A stretch of DNA of 64,000 nt. It comes from Rhizobium mesosinicum (GTDB taxonomy: Bacteria; Pseudomonadota; Alphaproteobacteria; Rhizobiales; Rhizobiaceae). Of this stretch, positions 23,715-32,555 are shown in pieces. The stretch spans positions 248,001-312,000 of the forward strand of contig NZ_JAEUAK010000006.1 in NCBI RefSeq assembly GCF_019511345.1, given 5' to 3'. The position numbers and the translations under genes were made by a program. The notes beneath the pieces were generated by a model. It was not told the DNA's origin. It worked only from the letters and a program-made list of their open reading frames with translations, and ran no database searches. Within the stretch, counting starts at the first letter, position 1, and each line of letters starts with the position of its first letter.

Positions 23715-24611
23715 GTGAAGCTTCAGGCAACGTTGATCGGTTTTACGGCCATTCTCATGTGGTCGTTCCTGGCGCTCTTTACGGCTGCGTCAGGCAAGAT
23801 GCCGCCGTTCCAGCTTTCAGCCATCTGCTTTGCCATCGGCAGTCTTCCCGGCATTTTCGTGCTTACCCTCAACCCATCGCGCATCGCCCTCCTGAGGCAG
23901 CCGGCAAAGGTCTGGATCACCGGTATTGCCGGTCTGTTCGGCTACCATTTCCTCTATTTCACGGCGCTGAGAAACGCACCGGCCGTCGAGGCAGGCTTGA
24001 TTGCCTATCTGTGGCCGCTGCTGATCGTGGTCGGTTCGGCATTGCTGCCGGGCGAGAGGCTGCGCTGGTACCACATTGTCGGCGCTCTGGCAGGTCTCTG
24101 CGGCACTTTCCTGATCGTCGGGCGCAACGGCATCGATTTCGACGGCGCCTATGCCGTCGGCTATGGTGCGGCCTTCCTCTGCGCCTTCACATGGTCCGGT
24201 TATTCGCTGCTGACGCGGCGTTTCGATGCGGTCTCGACCGATGTGGTCACTGGCTTTTGCCTTGCGACCTCAGTGCTTTCGCTGATCTGCCATCTGGGAC
24301 TGGAGACGACGATCTGGCCGGAAACAGGCTTCGAATGGGTTGCGGTGGCTGGGCTTGGTCTCTTCCCTGTCGGTGCGGCCTTCTATGCCTGGGATTACGG
24401 TGTCAAGAACGGCGATATCCAGATACTCGGCGCGGCAAGTTATGCCGCACCGCTGCTTTCAACGCTGATATTGACCGTTTTCGGCATTGCTGAGCCGAGC
24501 TGGCGTATCGCGCTTGCCTGCCTGCTGATCACTGGAGGTGCAGTGCTGGCAGCGCAGGAAATGTTCCGCCGCAAGCCGCAGATGCAGACGGTCGAGGCTG
24601 AGCGGGCTTAG
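23715..24611 (+). CDS. EamA/DMT family exporter (YddG-like)
   Basis: A 298-aa inner-membrane transporter with about ten helices and two EamA repeats (ATLIGFTAILMWSFLALF at the start of the first, and the second from about residue 150). WSFLALF...PPFQLSAICFAIG resembles the aromatic amino acid exporter YddG. The start is GTG at 23715 after GAGGGGGA. Direction and substrate cannot be proved from sequence. Its TAG stop overlaps the stop of the convergent cupin gene by four bases. Confidence 0.82.
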   Translation: MKLQATLIGFTAILMWSFLALFTAASGKMPPFQLSAICFAIGSLPGIFVLTLNPSRIALLRQPAKVWITGIAGLFGYHFLYFTALRNAPAVEAGLIAYLWPLLIVVGSALLPGERLRWYHIVGALAGLCGTFLIVGRNGIDFDGAYAVGYGAAFLCAFTWSGYSLLTRRFDAVSTDVVTGFCLATSVLSLICHLGLETTIWPETGFEWVAVAGLGLFPVGAAFYAWDYGVKNGDIQILGAASYAAPLLSTLILTVFGIAEPSWRIALACLLITGGAVLAAQEMFRRKPQMQTVEAERA

Positions 24612-25048
24612 ATAATGCCGGGCTTCCAGTCCGGCGGCGCCATCTCGAATTTGGAAAATTCAAAGCCAGGGGCCACCGTGCAGCCGACCAGCGTATAGTC
24701 GCCCAGCGTCTCGGCCGATTGCCACCAGTTGGCGGGGATGATCGCCTGCGGCCGCTCGCCGCCCGCAATGTCCGTTCCGAGTTTCAGCGTTTCGCTGCTG
24801 CCACCATCTTTGGAGCGATGGAGAGCCAGCGGCGCGCCGGCATAGTAGTGCCAGACCTCTGCCGCGTCGTGTACACGATGCCAATGCGAGCGCTGGCCCT
24901 TGGCCAGCAGATAATAGATTGCCGTCGAATGGCCGCGCTCCCCGCCATTCGTGTCGCGGAAGGTCTGGACATACCAGCCGCCTTCGGGGTGCGGCTGCAT
25001 GCTGAGTTCGCGAATGATCTCCTCGGAAGTGAGTTCTTTTCCGGCCAT
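24608..25048 (-). CDS. Cupin (DUF985) domain protein
   Basis: A 146-aa protein of the DUF985 cupin group: PHPEGGWYVQTFRD, STAIYYLLAKGQRSHWHRV, EVWHYYAGAPLALH, IIPANWWQSA and LVGCTVAPGFEFSKFEM. The repeated beta strands make a single double-stranded beta-helix; HWHR and EVWHYY supply possible metal ligands. Enzyme activity is unknown. It lies two bases from gloB on the same strand, so both are read from one transcript. Confidence 0.85.
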   Translation of the reverse strand: MAGKELTSEEIIRELSMQPHPEGGWYVQTFRDTNGGERGHSTAIYYLLAKGQRSHWHRVHDAAEVWHYYAGAPLALHRSKDGGSSETLKLGTDIAGGERPQAIIPANWWQSAETLGDYTLVGCTVAPGFEFSKFEMAPPDWKPGII

Positions 25049-25050
25049 GC

Positions 25051-25821
25051 CTAAAAATTGTCCTTGCGCTTACGAATCTCGGCGAAGACCTCTTCGTTCG
25101 TCTTGCCTTCCATCAGCAGGTTGCGGCGGATAGCGGGATCGGCCGCGCGCAGAAAGGGGTTGGTTTCTTTTTCGAGCGCCAGCGTCGTCGGGATGGTGAA
25201 CTTGCCTTCGGCGCGTAGCGCCTCGATTTCCGCGGCGCGGCTTTTCAGACGCTCATTGTCGGGGTCGATGGTAACTGCGAAGCGGGCGTTGGAGAGCGTA
25301 TATTCGTGGCCGAAATAAATAGCGGTCTCATCCGGCAGGACCGCCAGCTTCTGCAGCGAATGCCACATGTCGGCGGCGGGTCGTTCGAACAAGCGGCCGC
25401 AGCCGAGCGCAAAGAGCGTGTCGGCGGCAAAAAGCAGCTTGTCGTCGACAAAGTGGTAGCAGATGTGGCCCGCAGTATGGCCGGGCGTTTCGATGACGTT
25501 CACCGTATGGTCGCCGAAGAGGAAGCTGTCGCCGTCGCTCATCGTCTTGTCGAGGCCGGGGATTGCCACGGCTTCATTAACTGGGCCGATGATCTCAAGG
25601 CCATACTGTTCCTTCAACGCCAGATTGCCTTCCACGTGGTCGATGTGGTGGTGGGTCGTGAAGATGTGAGTGACGTTCCAGCCGCGGCGTGCGGCAGCAG
25701 CTTCGACGGCTGCCGCATCGGGCGCGTCGATCGAGGCGGTCTGCCCGGTCTCCGTATCATGGACCAGAACGCCGAAATTGTCGCTGCGGCAGAGAAAAAC
25801 TTCTAATTCCAAAGGTTTCAT
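25051..25821 (-). CDS. gloB: Hydroxyacylglutathione hydrolase (glyoxalase II)
   Basis: A 256-aa metallo-beta-lactamase-fold hydrolase that splits S-lactoylglutathione to lactate and glutathione in methylglyoxal detoxification. Motifs: THHHIDH (56-62, supplying His57, His59, Asp61 and His62), TPGHTAGHICYHF, LLFAADTLFALGCGRLFE, YFGHEYTLSNARFA, and the C-terminal family signature ETNPFLRA with IRRNL. Complete and normal in length. Upstream, 90 bp away, the methyltransferase gene faces the other way. Confidence 0.93.
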   Translation of the reverse strand: MKPLELEVFLCRSDNFGVLVHDTETGQTASIDAPDAAAVEAAAARRGWNVTHIFTTHHHIDHVEGNLALKEQYGLEIIGPVNEAVAIPGLDKTMSDGDSFLFGDHTVNVIETPGHTAGHICYHFVDDKLLFAADTLFALGCGRLFERPAADMWHSLQKLAVLPDETAIYFGHEYTLSNARFAVTIDPDNERLKSRAAEIEALRAEGKFTIPTTLALEKETNPFLRAADPAIRRNLLMEGKTNEEVFAEIRKRKDNF

Positions 25822-25911
25822 CGCTCAAATAATCCCTTATCCCTCGAACTGACCGGGAATGTAGAGGTTCCGGCCTTGAAGTCCAACGGGTCGCTGATAA
25901 CATTTGAAATA

Positions 25912-26652
25912 ATGCACGCCGATATCGTCGATCTTCGCCAATTCTATCATTCCGAACTGGGGCGCATGGCCGAGCAGTCGATCGCCATAGCGTTATCGTC
26001 GCTTTGGGTTCGGCTGCCGCAGGAGCGGCTTGTGGGCATCGGCTATTCCGTGCCTTTCCTCGACCGGTTCCAGGCCGATACGGAGCGCACCTTCGCCTTT
26101 ATGCCGGCCGGCCAGGGGGCGGTTAACTGGCCTGTCGGTTCGCTTTCCTCCACCGCGCTGATCTTCGACGAGGAACTGCCGCTGCCGGATTCTTCGATCG
26201 ATCGCGTCCTGATGGTGCATTCGCTAGAATTTGCGGAAAGTCCGCGCGAGACGCTGAAGGAACTCTGGCGGGTACTGGCGCCGGGCGGCCGCCTCGTTAT
26301 CGTCGTACCGAACCGCCGCGGTGTCTGGGCGCGCATGGAGCATACGCCCTTCGGCTCCGGCCGGCCATATTCCCGCGGCCAGCTGACCCATCTGCTGCGA
26401 GAGACCAATTTCACGCCGGGTGCCACAGCCGAGGCTCTGTTCTTCCCGCCATCGAAACTGCGCGCCGTGCTGCGCTTGCGTCGCGGCTTCGAGCGGATCG
26501 GCCGCATGCTCTGGCCGGCTTTTTCTGGTGTCATCATCGTCGAGGCACAGAAGCGGCTCTATCAGGGTCTGCCGGTTGCCGCCCGCGCCTCCCGCCGCGT
26601 CTTTGTGCCTGTGCTTGCGCCGCACGGCGTGCCGACCACACGCAGCCGCTGA
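25912..26652 (+). CDS. Class I SAM-dependent methyltransferase domain protein
   Basis: A 246-aa protein. ATG at 25912 (MHADIVDLRQFYHS) is preferred over the upstream frame. The central part matches the Methyltransf_11 fold: LPLPDSSIDRVLMVHSLEF, ETLKELWRVLAPGGRLVIVVPNRRGVWAR. The glycine-rich SAM motif I is degenerate (ERLVGIGYSVPFLDRF). A beta-strand order after it, and the RYSRGQ-like loop, are kept. The substrate is unknown. The position opposite gloB is common in rhizobia, as I recall, but no joint role is known. Confidence 0.8.
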   Translation: MHADIVDLRQFYHSELGRMAEQSIAIALSSLWVRLPQERLVGIGYSVPFLDRFQADTERTFAFMPAGQGAVNWPVGSLSSTALIFDEELPLPDSSIDRVLMVHSLEFAESPRETLKELWRVLAPGGRLVIVVPNRRGVWARMEHTPFGSGRPYSRGQLTHLLRETNFTPGATAEALFFPPSKLRAVLRLRRGFERIGRMLWPAFSGVIIVEAQKRLYQGLPVAARASRRVFVPVLAPHGVPTTRSR

Positions 26653-26739
26653 GCGCTGCAGCACTCGACAAAATCGCCGTTCCGCTTTAATTGCACTCAA
26701 GTCTTTCGCCGGCTTTCCGGCAGTTTCCAAGGTCGATCC

Positions 26740-27849
26740 ATGAGCGTTGAGATGAGCAAACCCGTTCCGCGTCCCGGTATTCTCGATATCGCAGCCTATG
26801 TGCCGGGCAAGGAGCATGCACCGGGTGTCGCCCGCGTCTACAAGCTCTCCTCCAACGAGACCCCGCTTGGCGCGAGCCCCAAGGCGATCGAAGCATTCAA
26901 GGCGGCAGCAGGCAATCTTGAGCGTTATCCTGATGGACAGGCGCTTGAGCTACGCGAGGCTATCGCTTCGGTACATGGGCTCAACCCGGCAAACATCCTG
27001 TGCGGCAACGGCTCCGACGAATTGCTGGGCTTGCTCTGCCACGTCTATCTCGGCCCCGGCGACGAAGGCATCATCACTGAGCACGGCTTCCTCGTCTATA
27101 AGATTCAGATCATGGGCGCGGGTGCGACGCCTGTCGTGGTCAAGGAAAAGAACCACACGGTCGATGTCGATGCGATCCTTGCTGCGGTGACAGACAAGAC
27201 GAAAATCGTCTTCATCGCCAATCCCGGCAATCCGACCGGCACTTATATTCCAGTCAGCGAGATCCGCCGCCTGCAGGCCGGCCTGCCCAAGCATGTCGTC
27301 CTCGTGCTTGATGCAGCCTACGCGGAATATGTCCGCCGCAATGACTACGAATCCGGCATCGAGGTCGTCTCCTCGAACGCCAACGTTGTCATGACCCGTA
27401 CCTTTTCGAAGGCTTACGGTCTTGCAGCTCTACGCGTCGGGTGGATGTATGCCCCCGTCGAGATCATCGATGCGCTGAACCGTGTGCGCGGTCCGTTTAA
27501 TATGAATGCGCCGGCAATCGCGGCGGGTGCGGCAGCCATTCGCGACCAGTCCTTCGTTCAGGAAGCCGTGTCCTTCAACCAGATGTGGATCGAGAAGCTG
27601 ACGAGCGCATTCGAGGCCATTGGCCTCAAGGTCACGCCCTCGGTCGCCAACTTCGTTCTCATCCATTTCCCCGAAACCGACGGCAAACGTGCCGCAGATG
27701 CCGACGAATTCCTTACGAGCCGCGGCTATATCCTGCGCGCAGTACGCAGCTATGGCTTTCCGAACTCGCTGCGCATGAGCGTCGGTCCGGAAGAGGCCAA
27801 TCACGGTGTCATCGAGGCGCTCGGCGAATTCATGGGGCGCAAGGCATGA
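26740..27849 (+). CDS. hisC: Histidinol-phosphate aminotransferase
   Basis: A 369-aa PLP enzyme that transaminates imidazole-acetol phosphate in histidine synthesis; copies next to tyrC may also serve aromatic amino acid transamination. Motifs: KLSSNETPLGASPKAI, GNGSDELLGLLCHVYL, ANPGNPTGTY, LDAAYAEYVRRNDY, and the PLP lysine Lys224 in TFSKAYGLAALRVGW. Start ATG 26740 follows AAGG; a second ATG at 26752 is possible. Its TGA overlaps the tyrC ATG by four bases. Confidence 0.92.
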   Translation: MSVEMSKPVPRPGILDIAAYVPGKEHAPGVARVYKLSSNETPLGASPKAIEAFKAAAGNLERYPDGQALELREAIASVHGLNPANILCGNGSDELLGLLCHVYLGPGDEGIITEHGFLVYKIQIMGAGATPVVVKEKNHTVDVDAILAAVTDKTKIVFIANPGNPTGTYIPVSEIRRLQAGLPKHVVLVLDAAYAEYVRRNDYESGIEVVSSNANVVMTRTFSKAYGLAALRVGWMYAPVEIIDALNRVRGPFNMNAPAIAAGAAAIRDQSFVQEAVSFNQMWIEKLTSAFEAIGLKVTPSVANFVLIHFPETDGKRAADADEFLTSRGYILRAVRSYGFPNSLRMSVGPEEANHGVIEALGEFMGRKA

Positions 27850-28772
27850 CGGTGCAGTTCGATCGCATCACCCTGATCGGTATCGGTCTGATCGGCTCCT
27901 CCCTTGCTCACGATATCAAGCGGCTCGGACTTGCCAAAGAAGTCATCGTCGCCACGCGCAGCGCCGAGACGCTGAAGCGCGCTGAGGAGCTGAAGCTTGG
28001 CGATCACTATACGACCTCCTCGGCCGAGGCGGTAAAGGATGCCGATCTCGTGATTGTTTCGGTGCCGGTCGGCGCTTCCGAGAGCGTGGCGAAAGAGATT
28101 GCCGGAACCCTGAAATCCGGCGCGATCGTCACGGATGTCGGTTCCACCAAGGCTTCCGTGATTGCGCAGATGCAGCCGCATATGCCTAGCCATGTGCATT
28201 TCATTGCCGGCCACCCGATCGCGGGTACGGAAAAGTCCGGCCCGGATGCGGGCTTCCCGGGCCTGTTCCAAGGGCGCTGGTGCATCCTGACGCCGCTCGA
28301 AGGAACCGACCCGACAGCGCTGAAGACGCTGCGCAGCTTCTGGGAAGCGCTCGGCTCCCGAGTCGACGAGATGGATGCCCAGCATCACGACAAGGTCCTC
28401 GCCATCGTCTCGCATCTGCCGCATCTCATAGCTTACAATATCGTCGGCACGGCCGACGATCTTGAGACCGTCACGGAATCAGAGGTCATCAAATATTCCG
28501 CCTCCGGCTTCCGCGACTTCACCCGTCTTGCGGCATCAGATCCGACGATGTGGCGGGATGTCTGCCTGCACAATCGTGACGCGATCCTGGAAATGCTCGC
28601 GCGTTTCTCGGAAGATCTCGCCTATCTGCAGAGGGCGATCCGCTGGGGCGAGGGCGACAAGATCTTCGAACTCTTCACGCGCACCCGCGCCATCCGCCGC
28701 TCGATCGTCCAGGCAGGGCAGGATGTTGATGCGCCGGATTTCGGCCGCCCGCATCCGCTGGAAAAGAAATAG
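27846..28772 (+). CDS. tyrC: Prephenate/arogenate dehydrogenase
   Basis: A 308-aa dehydrogenase of tyrosine synthesis. N-terminal Rossmann fold with GIGLIGSS (12-19), then VDLVIVSVPVGA-like strand, TDVGSTKASV, and GHPIAGTEKSGP with the substrate histidine; the C-terminal helical dimer domain follows (ILTPLEGTDP, SHLPHLIAYNIV, RDFTRLAASDPTMWRD). ATG at 27846 overlaps the hisC stop (ATGA), so the pair is coupled. The GNAT gene begins two bases after the stop. Confidence 0.93.
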   Translation: MTVQFDRITLIGIGLIGSSLAHDIKRLGLAKEVIVATRSAETLKRAEELKLGDHYTTSSAEAVKDADLVIVSVPVGASESVAKEIAGTLKSGAIVTDVGSTKASVIAQMQPHMPSHVHFIAGHPIAGTEKSGPDAGFPGLFQGRWCILTPLEGTDPTALKTLRSFWEALGSRVDEMDAQHHDKVLAIVSHLPHLIAYNIVGTADDLETVTESEVIKYSASGFRDFTRLAASDPTMWRDVCLHNRDAILEMLARFSEDLAYLQRAIRWGEGDKIFELFTRTRAIRRSIVQAGQDVDAPDFGRPHPLEKK

Positions 28773-28774
28773 TC

Positions 28775-29191
28775 ATGATCGAGATCGCGAAGCCGGGCCG
28801 GACGGAGAAGGAATGGCTGCTTCGCGAAGATCATGTCGGCGAAGCCTGGGTTTCCCGCTGCATCGATCTCGGCGAATACCTGATCGCCCGAGAGCAAGAT
28901 GAAATCATAGGCTTTCTGCGCTTCTCCCGTTTCTGGGGACGGATTCCCTATATGGAAATGATCCGGGTGCTGGATGGCCATCGCCGGTCCGGCGTCGGCA
29001 CGGCGCTGTTTCTCGCCTGGGAAACGGAGATGCATGAGAGCGGCGCGAGCCTTTTGATGACGTCGAGCGAGTGCGATGAAAGCCGTCCGCAGGATTGGCA
29101 TCGCCGCAACGGCTTTTCCGAAACCGGATCGATCGAACTGCCCGGTATCCAGACGGTGCCGGAAGTCTTCTTCCTTAAAAAACTCGGTTAA
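28775..29191 (+). CDS. GNAT family acetyltransferase
   Basis: A 138-aa protein with the GNAT fold: IGFLRFSRFWGRIPYMEMI (beta strands), the acetyl-CoA loop RRSGVGTALF (about 71-80), and the last strand NGFSETGSI with HRRNGF as motif B. It acetylates an amine on an unknown small molecule or protein. It is third in the hisC-tyrC transcript. The TAA stop at 29189-29191 overlaps the stop of the convergent DUF2125 gene. Confidence 0.85.
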   Translation: MIEIAKPGRTEKEWLLREDHVGEAWVSRCIDLGEYLIAREQDEIIGFLRFSRFWGRIPYMEMIRVLDGHRRSGVGTALFLAWETEMHESGASLLMTSSECDESRPQDWHRRNGFSETGSIELPGIQTVPEVFFLKKLG

Positions 29192-30204
29192 ACCGGCGGG
29201 ATTTTGCCGAGCGGGATGAAGCCGCTCACCGTTGCATTGCCGTGGTCGACGACGAGATCGACGGAAACCTTGTCGCCGCCGCCAGCAAGCGCCTTCAACA
29301 GCTTGGTCGCGGTATCGACTGTCGAGGCGACATCCGGGAATGCCTCCTTGATGCTTTTGCCCCAGGGACCGAGCTGCTCGATCTCCAGCTTGAACTTGCC
29401 GGACAGGAAACCGTTTTCGTCGAAGGCAAAGGGGCCGGAGACGGTCATCACCTTGCCATCGCCGATATCGGCGACGATGCGGCGAAGCTCGCCCTGAGAG
29501 CCGTGGATCCCCTGTTCGTCGGTGCCGTCGATCATTCCGGCTTTGCCAATCAACGTCAGGTCGGCGCTGGCGGAGAATTTCGGAAAGACCTGCGGCCATT
29601 CCTTGATTACAGCATCGGCGTTTTCGACGGAGATTGCGCCGTCAAGATCCGCTCCGTTCTGCCGCAGGTGGATTTCGGTGCGGGCGGCATCGAAATTGAC
29701 GGTCTGACCGGTAAAGGAGGAGATGGCCACGGCCTTCAGCCCGTCGATGACCGTCGAGGTACGGTCGATGCCTTGTGCTTTGGTGACGAGGCTCGATTGC
29801 AGATTGTCCCATTGGGCATTGACGGTCAGGCCCTGCGCGGTACGGATTTCGGCAGGCGAGTCGAGTTCCCAGACGATGTGGCCGGGGGCATAGACCTGAG
29901 CGGCGGAGCGAAGAGCGCCGAAGGTGGCGGAAATACCGTTTACATTGTCGTCCACATCCACCTTGGAGCAAAAAAGTCCGATGCGGAAAGGAAAGCCGCG
30001 GAATTCGATATCGGAGCACTCGCCGCTCACGCCGACATCGGCGCGGGGCGCGATCGCGGTCAGCACAGTCTGTTTCAGTGCGGAGGCCGCATAAAGCCAA
30101 CCGCCCGCATAGAGGGCGATCACCAGAAGGATGGCGCCACCCAGCAACCAGAATTTCCTACCGCTGCTATATTGGCCGCTGCCGGATTGGCTTGACGCTG
30201 CCAT
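29188..30204 (-). CDS. DUF2125 membrane-anchored protein
   Basis: A 338-aa protein starting at ATG 30204, fixed by GGAG six bases upstream. One N-terminal membrane segment (KFWLLGGAILLVIALYAGGWLYA, about 17-40) is followed by a periplasmic region rich in beta strands with the DUF2125 pattern: GECSDIEFRGFPFRIGLFC, GALRSAAQVYAPGHIVWEL, LQSSLVTKAQG, and a C-terminal VSVDLVVDHGNATVSGFIPL. Function unknown. It faces away from chaC; the two starts are 49 bp apart. Confidence 0.84.
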   Translation of the reverse strand: MAASSQSGSGQYSSGRKFWLLGGAILLVIALYAGGWLYAASALKQTVLTAIAPRADVGVSGECSDIEFRGFPFRIGLFCSKVDVDDNVNGISATFGALRSAAQVYAPGHIVWELDSPAEIRTAQGLTVNAQWDNLQSSLVTKAQGIDRTSTVIDGLKAVAISSFTGQTVNFDAARTEIHLRQNGADLDGAISVENADAVIKEWPQVFPKFSASADLTLIGKAGMIDGTDEQGIHGSQGELRRIVADIGDGKVMTVSGPFAFDENGFLSGKFKLEIEQLGPWGKSIKEAFPDVASTVDTATKLLKALAGGGDKVSVDLVVDHGNATVSGFIPLGKIPPV

Positions 30205-30253
30205 GATGTTCTCCAATGGTGAGAGCGAAATCTGATTTGATCTGGCGTGCGAT

Positions 30254-30787
30254 ATGGACGAATTTTGGGTATTTGGCTACGGCTCGTTGATGTGGAATCC
30301 GGGCTTCGAATTCGTCGAGCGATGGCAGGCCCTGGTTCGTGGTTACCGGCGCTCGCTCTGCGTCCGCTCCTTCGTCCATCGCGGCAGTCGTGAAAATCCC
30401 GGTCTCGTCCTCGGCCTAGACAGGGGTGGTGCCTGCCGTGGCACGGCCTTCCGGGTCGCTCCCGACAATAGGGACGAGGTGATCGACTATCTGCGCGCCC
30501 GCGAACTCGTCACCAACGTCTATCTCGAACGGCACCTGCCGCTACAGCTTCCCGATGGTCGCAGCGTGCGGGCCGTCGCCTATGTGGTCGATCGTGCGCA
30601 TGAGCAATATGCCGGCGCGCTGGATGCGCTTGCCGCCGCGCGAATCGTCAACGTTTCGGTCGGCCAGTCGGGGCCGAACGATGCCTATGTCTTCAACACG
30701 CTGGCACATCTCAAGGAGATGGGTATCCGCGACCAGTGGCTAGAGCAGGTGGTCCAGGAAGTTATGCGGCTGCGTAACACAGCTTAA
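30254..30787 (+). CDS. Glutathione-specific gamma-glutamylcyclotransferase (ChaC type)
   Basis: A 177-aa enzyme with the N-terminal signature FGYGSLMWNPGF, where YGSL forms the substrate pocket. It continues with GYRRSLCVRSFVHRGS, NPGLVLGLDRGGACRG, and REL-VTNVYLERHLPL. The family cleaves glutathione to 5-oxoproline and Cys-Gly; the acidic catalytic residue is expected in the RELxxxxY region. Complete in length. Its stop overlaps the plsC stop by four bases. Confidence 0.9.
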   Translation: MDEFWVFGYGSLMWNPGFEFVERWQALVRGYRRSLCVRSFVHRGSRENPGLVLGLDRGGACRGTAFRVAPDNRDEVIDYLRARELVTNVYLERHLPLQLPDGRSVRAVAYVVDRAHEQYAGALDALAAARIVNVSVGQSGPNDAYVFNTLAHLKEMGIRDQWLEQVVQEVMRLRNTA

Positions 30788-31581
30788 GCAGTAACAGCCC
30801 TTTTTTTGCGCAGTTCAGCCAGCCGTTCAACGGCGGTCGGCGGCAGCGGAACATGCGGATTGCGCTCCACGGTATCGATCAGAAGCTGATCGCTGGCGCT
30901 TTCCGTCACGTCGATCAGATGGGCGAAGAAGGCGTCGGGATCCATGCCGGGCATGATGGGCGGCAGGATCTGCACCTTGAAATGACCGGGATAACGCATG
31001 GTGCTGCGGCGCGGCCAGAACAGACCGGGATGCATGACGATGGGCACGACCGGGAGCTTCAAATCGCGGTACATGCGGGCGATGCCATATTTGTACATTG
31101 GCTCGGCACCCGGTGGGCGTCGCGTGCCCTCGGGATAGATGATGAGCTGGCGGCCGGTGGCGAGCTCTTCTTTGGTGCGCTTCAGGACCTCCACCATCAC
31201 CTTGCCGCGTGCGCCACGATCGACCGGGATCATGCGCTGCCTCTTGGCATACCAACCGAACAGCGGGATCCACATTAGCTCGCGCTTGAGGATATAGACC
31301 GGGTCCTTGAGGTTGGGCAGCAGCGCATAGGTGTCCCAGAAGGACTGATGCTTCGGCGCAAGGATGTAGCTGCCATCGGGCAGGTTCTCCAAGCCCTCGA
31401 TCTCGAAGGTGGTGCCTACGATCACCCGCATCAGCCAATGGTTCGAGCGCGCCCAGTTCTTGGGGACGTTGTAGGCGAGCTTGCGCGGCGCGATGAAGTA
31501 GAAGGGAGAGAGCACGATCATCCTGACGATGAGGTTGGCATAGAAGATCGTGTTGAACAGAACGGAACGCAGAGCGATCAT
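30784..31581 (-). CDS. plsC: 1-acyl-sn-glycerol-3-phosphate acyltransferase
   Basis: A 265-aa membrane enzyme that acylates lysophosphatidic acid to phosphatidic acid. Catalytic H-x4-D is KHQSFWD (His78, Asp83), followed by RELMWIPLFGWYAKRQRMIPVDR and YPEGTRRPPGAEPMYK. The first 35 residues hold a membrane segment. Start chosen at ATG 31581 with GGGA seven bases upstream; GTG at 31605 is less likely. It lies after ftsE-ftsX-ydcF on the same strand, separated from ydcF by a RIME-like repeat. A related alternative is an ornithine-lipid acyltransferase, but the PlsC motifs are closer. Confidence 0.86.
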   Translation of the reverse strand: MIALRSVLFNTIFYANLIVRMIVLSPFYFIAPRKLAYNVPKNWARSNHWLMRVIVGTTFEIEGLENLPDGSYILAPKHQSFWDTYALLPNLKDPVYILKRELMWIPLFGWYAKRQRMIPVDRGARGKVMVEVLKRTKEELATGRQLIIYPEGTRRPPGAEPMYKYGIARMYRDLKLPVVPIVMHPGLFWPRRSTMRYPGHFKVQILPPIMPGMDPDAFFAHLIDVTESASDQLLIDTVERNPHVPLPPTAVERLAELRKKRAVTA

Positions 31582-31659
31582 GAAACTTTCCCGAAGCACG
31601 GTCACGCCGACCGGCCTACACGATATTATCTATCAGAAAAAGCGCCTGATTGCCGTTAC

Positions 31660-31762
31660 AGCGCTGTGCGTCCATTAGGACGCACAAAGGACGCTCTAAC
31701 TCATTGAATTCACGCATCAGGCTTTCTGAAAATCGATTTCGATTTTCAGGCCGATGCTGTAG
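31660..31762 (+). repeat. RIME-like intergenic mosaic repeat, copy 2
   Basis: 103 bp, eight differences from the copy at 21294-21396. First hairpin arms are unchanged (GTGCGTCC/GGACGCAC). In the second hairpin the arms read CTGAAAATCG/CGATTTTCAG where copy 1 has CCG and CGG, so both sides changed together and pairing is kept. It ends 12 bases after the ydcF stop. Confidence 0.85.
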
Positions 31763-31774
31763 CGCGTAAAAGCG

Positions 31775-32488
31775 TCAGCTCTGGCCGGCCAGGCTGGCGG
31801 AACGCAGGCCGGTATGGCGCAGGCCGAGGATGTTGCGCGCGCCGGCCATCAGCAACTTGGCGTATTCGGCCAGCATGACGCGCAAGGCATTCGGATCGAT
31901 AAACCAATCACGTGTCTTCAGATCGGAATTGACGACAGGATAGGGGATGAATTCGATGTCGGGATCCACATAGGCGAGTTCTGCGAGGCTGCGCGGCATG
32001 TGGTAGTTATTGGTGACGACGAGTATGCTCTTGTAGCCTCTGTCGTGGATCCAGTTCGACGCCTCCTCCGCATTGCCGATCGTATCGAGAGCGTCGTAGC
32101 CGATGTCGACACAGCAGGAGAAAAGATCGGCAGGCCCTTGAGTCATCTTGCGGATCTGCGTCGGTGTGGTGGACGGATGCGCCCCCGAGATAAGCAACCG
32201 CTTGCCGGCGCCTTTCTGCAGGAGCTCGACGGCCTGATCGATGCGCTGATAACCGCCGGTCAGCACGATGATTGCGTCTGCCCTCGGCTCGGCGGGGGGC
32301 TTCAGCGTCGTCACCGAATCTGCGAAGCGCAAAAAGCCGCCAAAGATCAGCGCTGCGAGCAACACGCAGGAGAAGCCCATCCAGCGCAAGACGCGACGGA
32401 CCGGGCCACGCCGCGGCGAAACGCTCTCGGGGCGTTCAAGCTCCGGCTCCGGGCGAATCGGATTGCGTGTCGTATGGCCCATCGTCAT
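31775..32488 (-). CDS. YdcF/SanA family (DUF218) protein
   Basis: A 237-aa protein. A Pro/Arg-rich N-terminus, one membrane helix (GFSCVLLAALIFGGFLRFA, about 38-56), then the DUF218 domain: ADAIIVLTGGYQRIDQAVEL, KRLLISGAHPSTTP, DTIGNAEEASNWI, ILVVTNNYHMPRSLAEL. The family (YdcF, SanA, ElyC) acts in envelope functions; the conserved TGG and NNYH suggest nucleotide or lipid-phosphate binding. It follows ftsX on the same strand and may be read with it. Confidence 0.86.
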   Translation of the reverse strand: MTMGHTTRNPIRPEPELERPESVSPRRGPVRRVLRWMGFSCVLLAALIFGGFLRFADSVTTLKPPAEPRADAIIVLTGGYQRIDQAVELLQKGAGKRLLISGAHPSTTPTQIRKMTQGPADLFSCCVDIGYDALDTIGNAEEASNWIHDRGYKSILVVTNNYHMPRSLAELAYVDPDIEFIPYPVVNSDLKTRDWFIDPNALRVMLAEYAKLLMAGARNILGLRHTGLRSASLAGQS

Positions 32489-32555
32489 GGGTCGTGATTA
32501 TACGCTGATTGCGGCGCGGAACAGACGCTTTGATGGCAAAAAGGCATGGCTGCGG

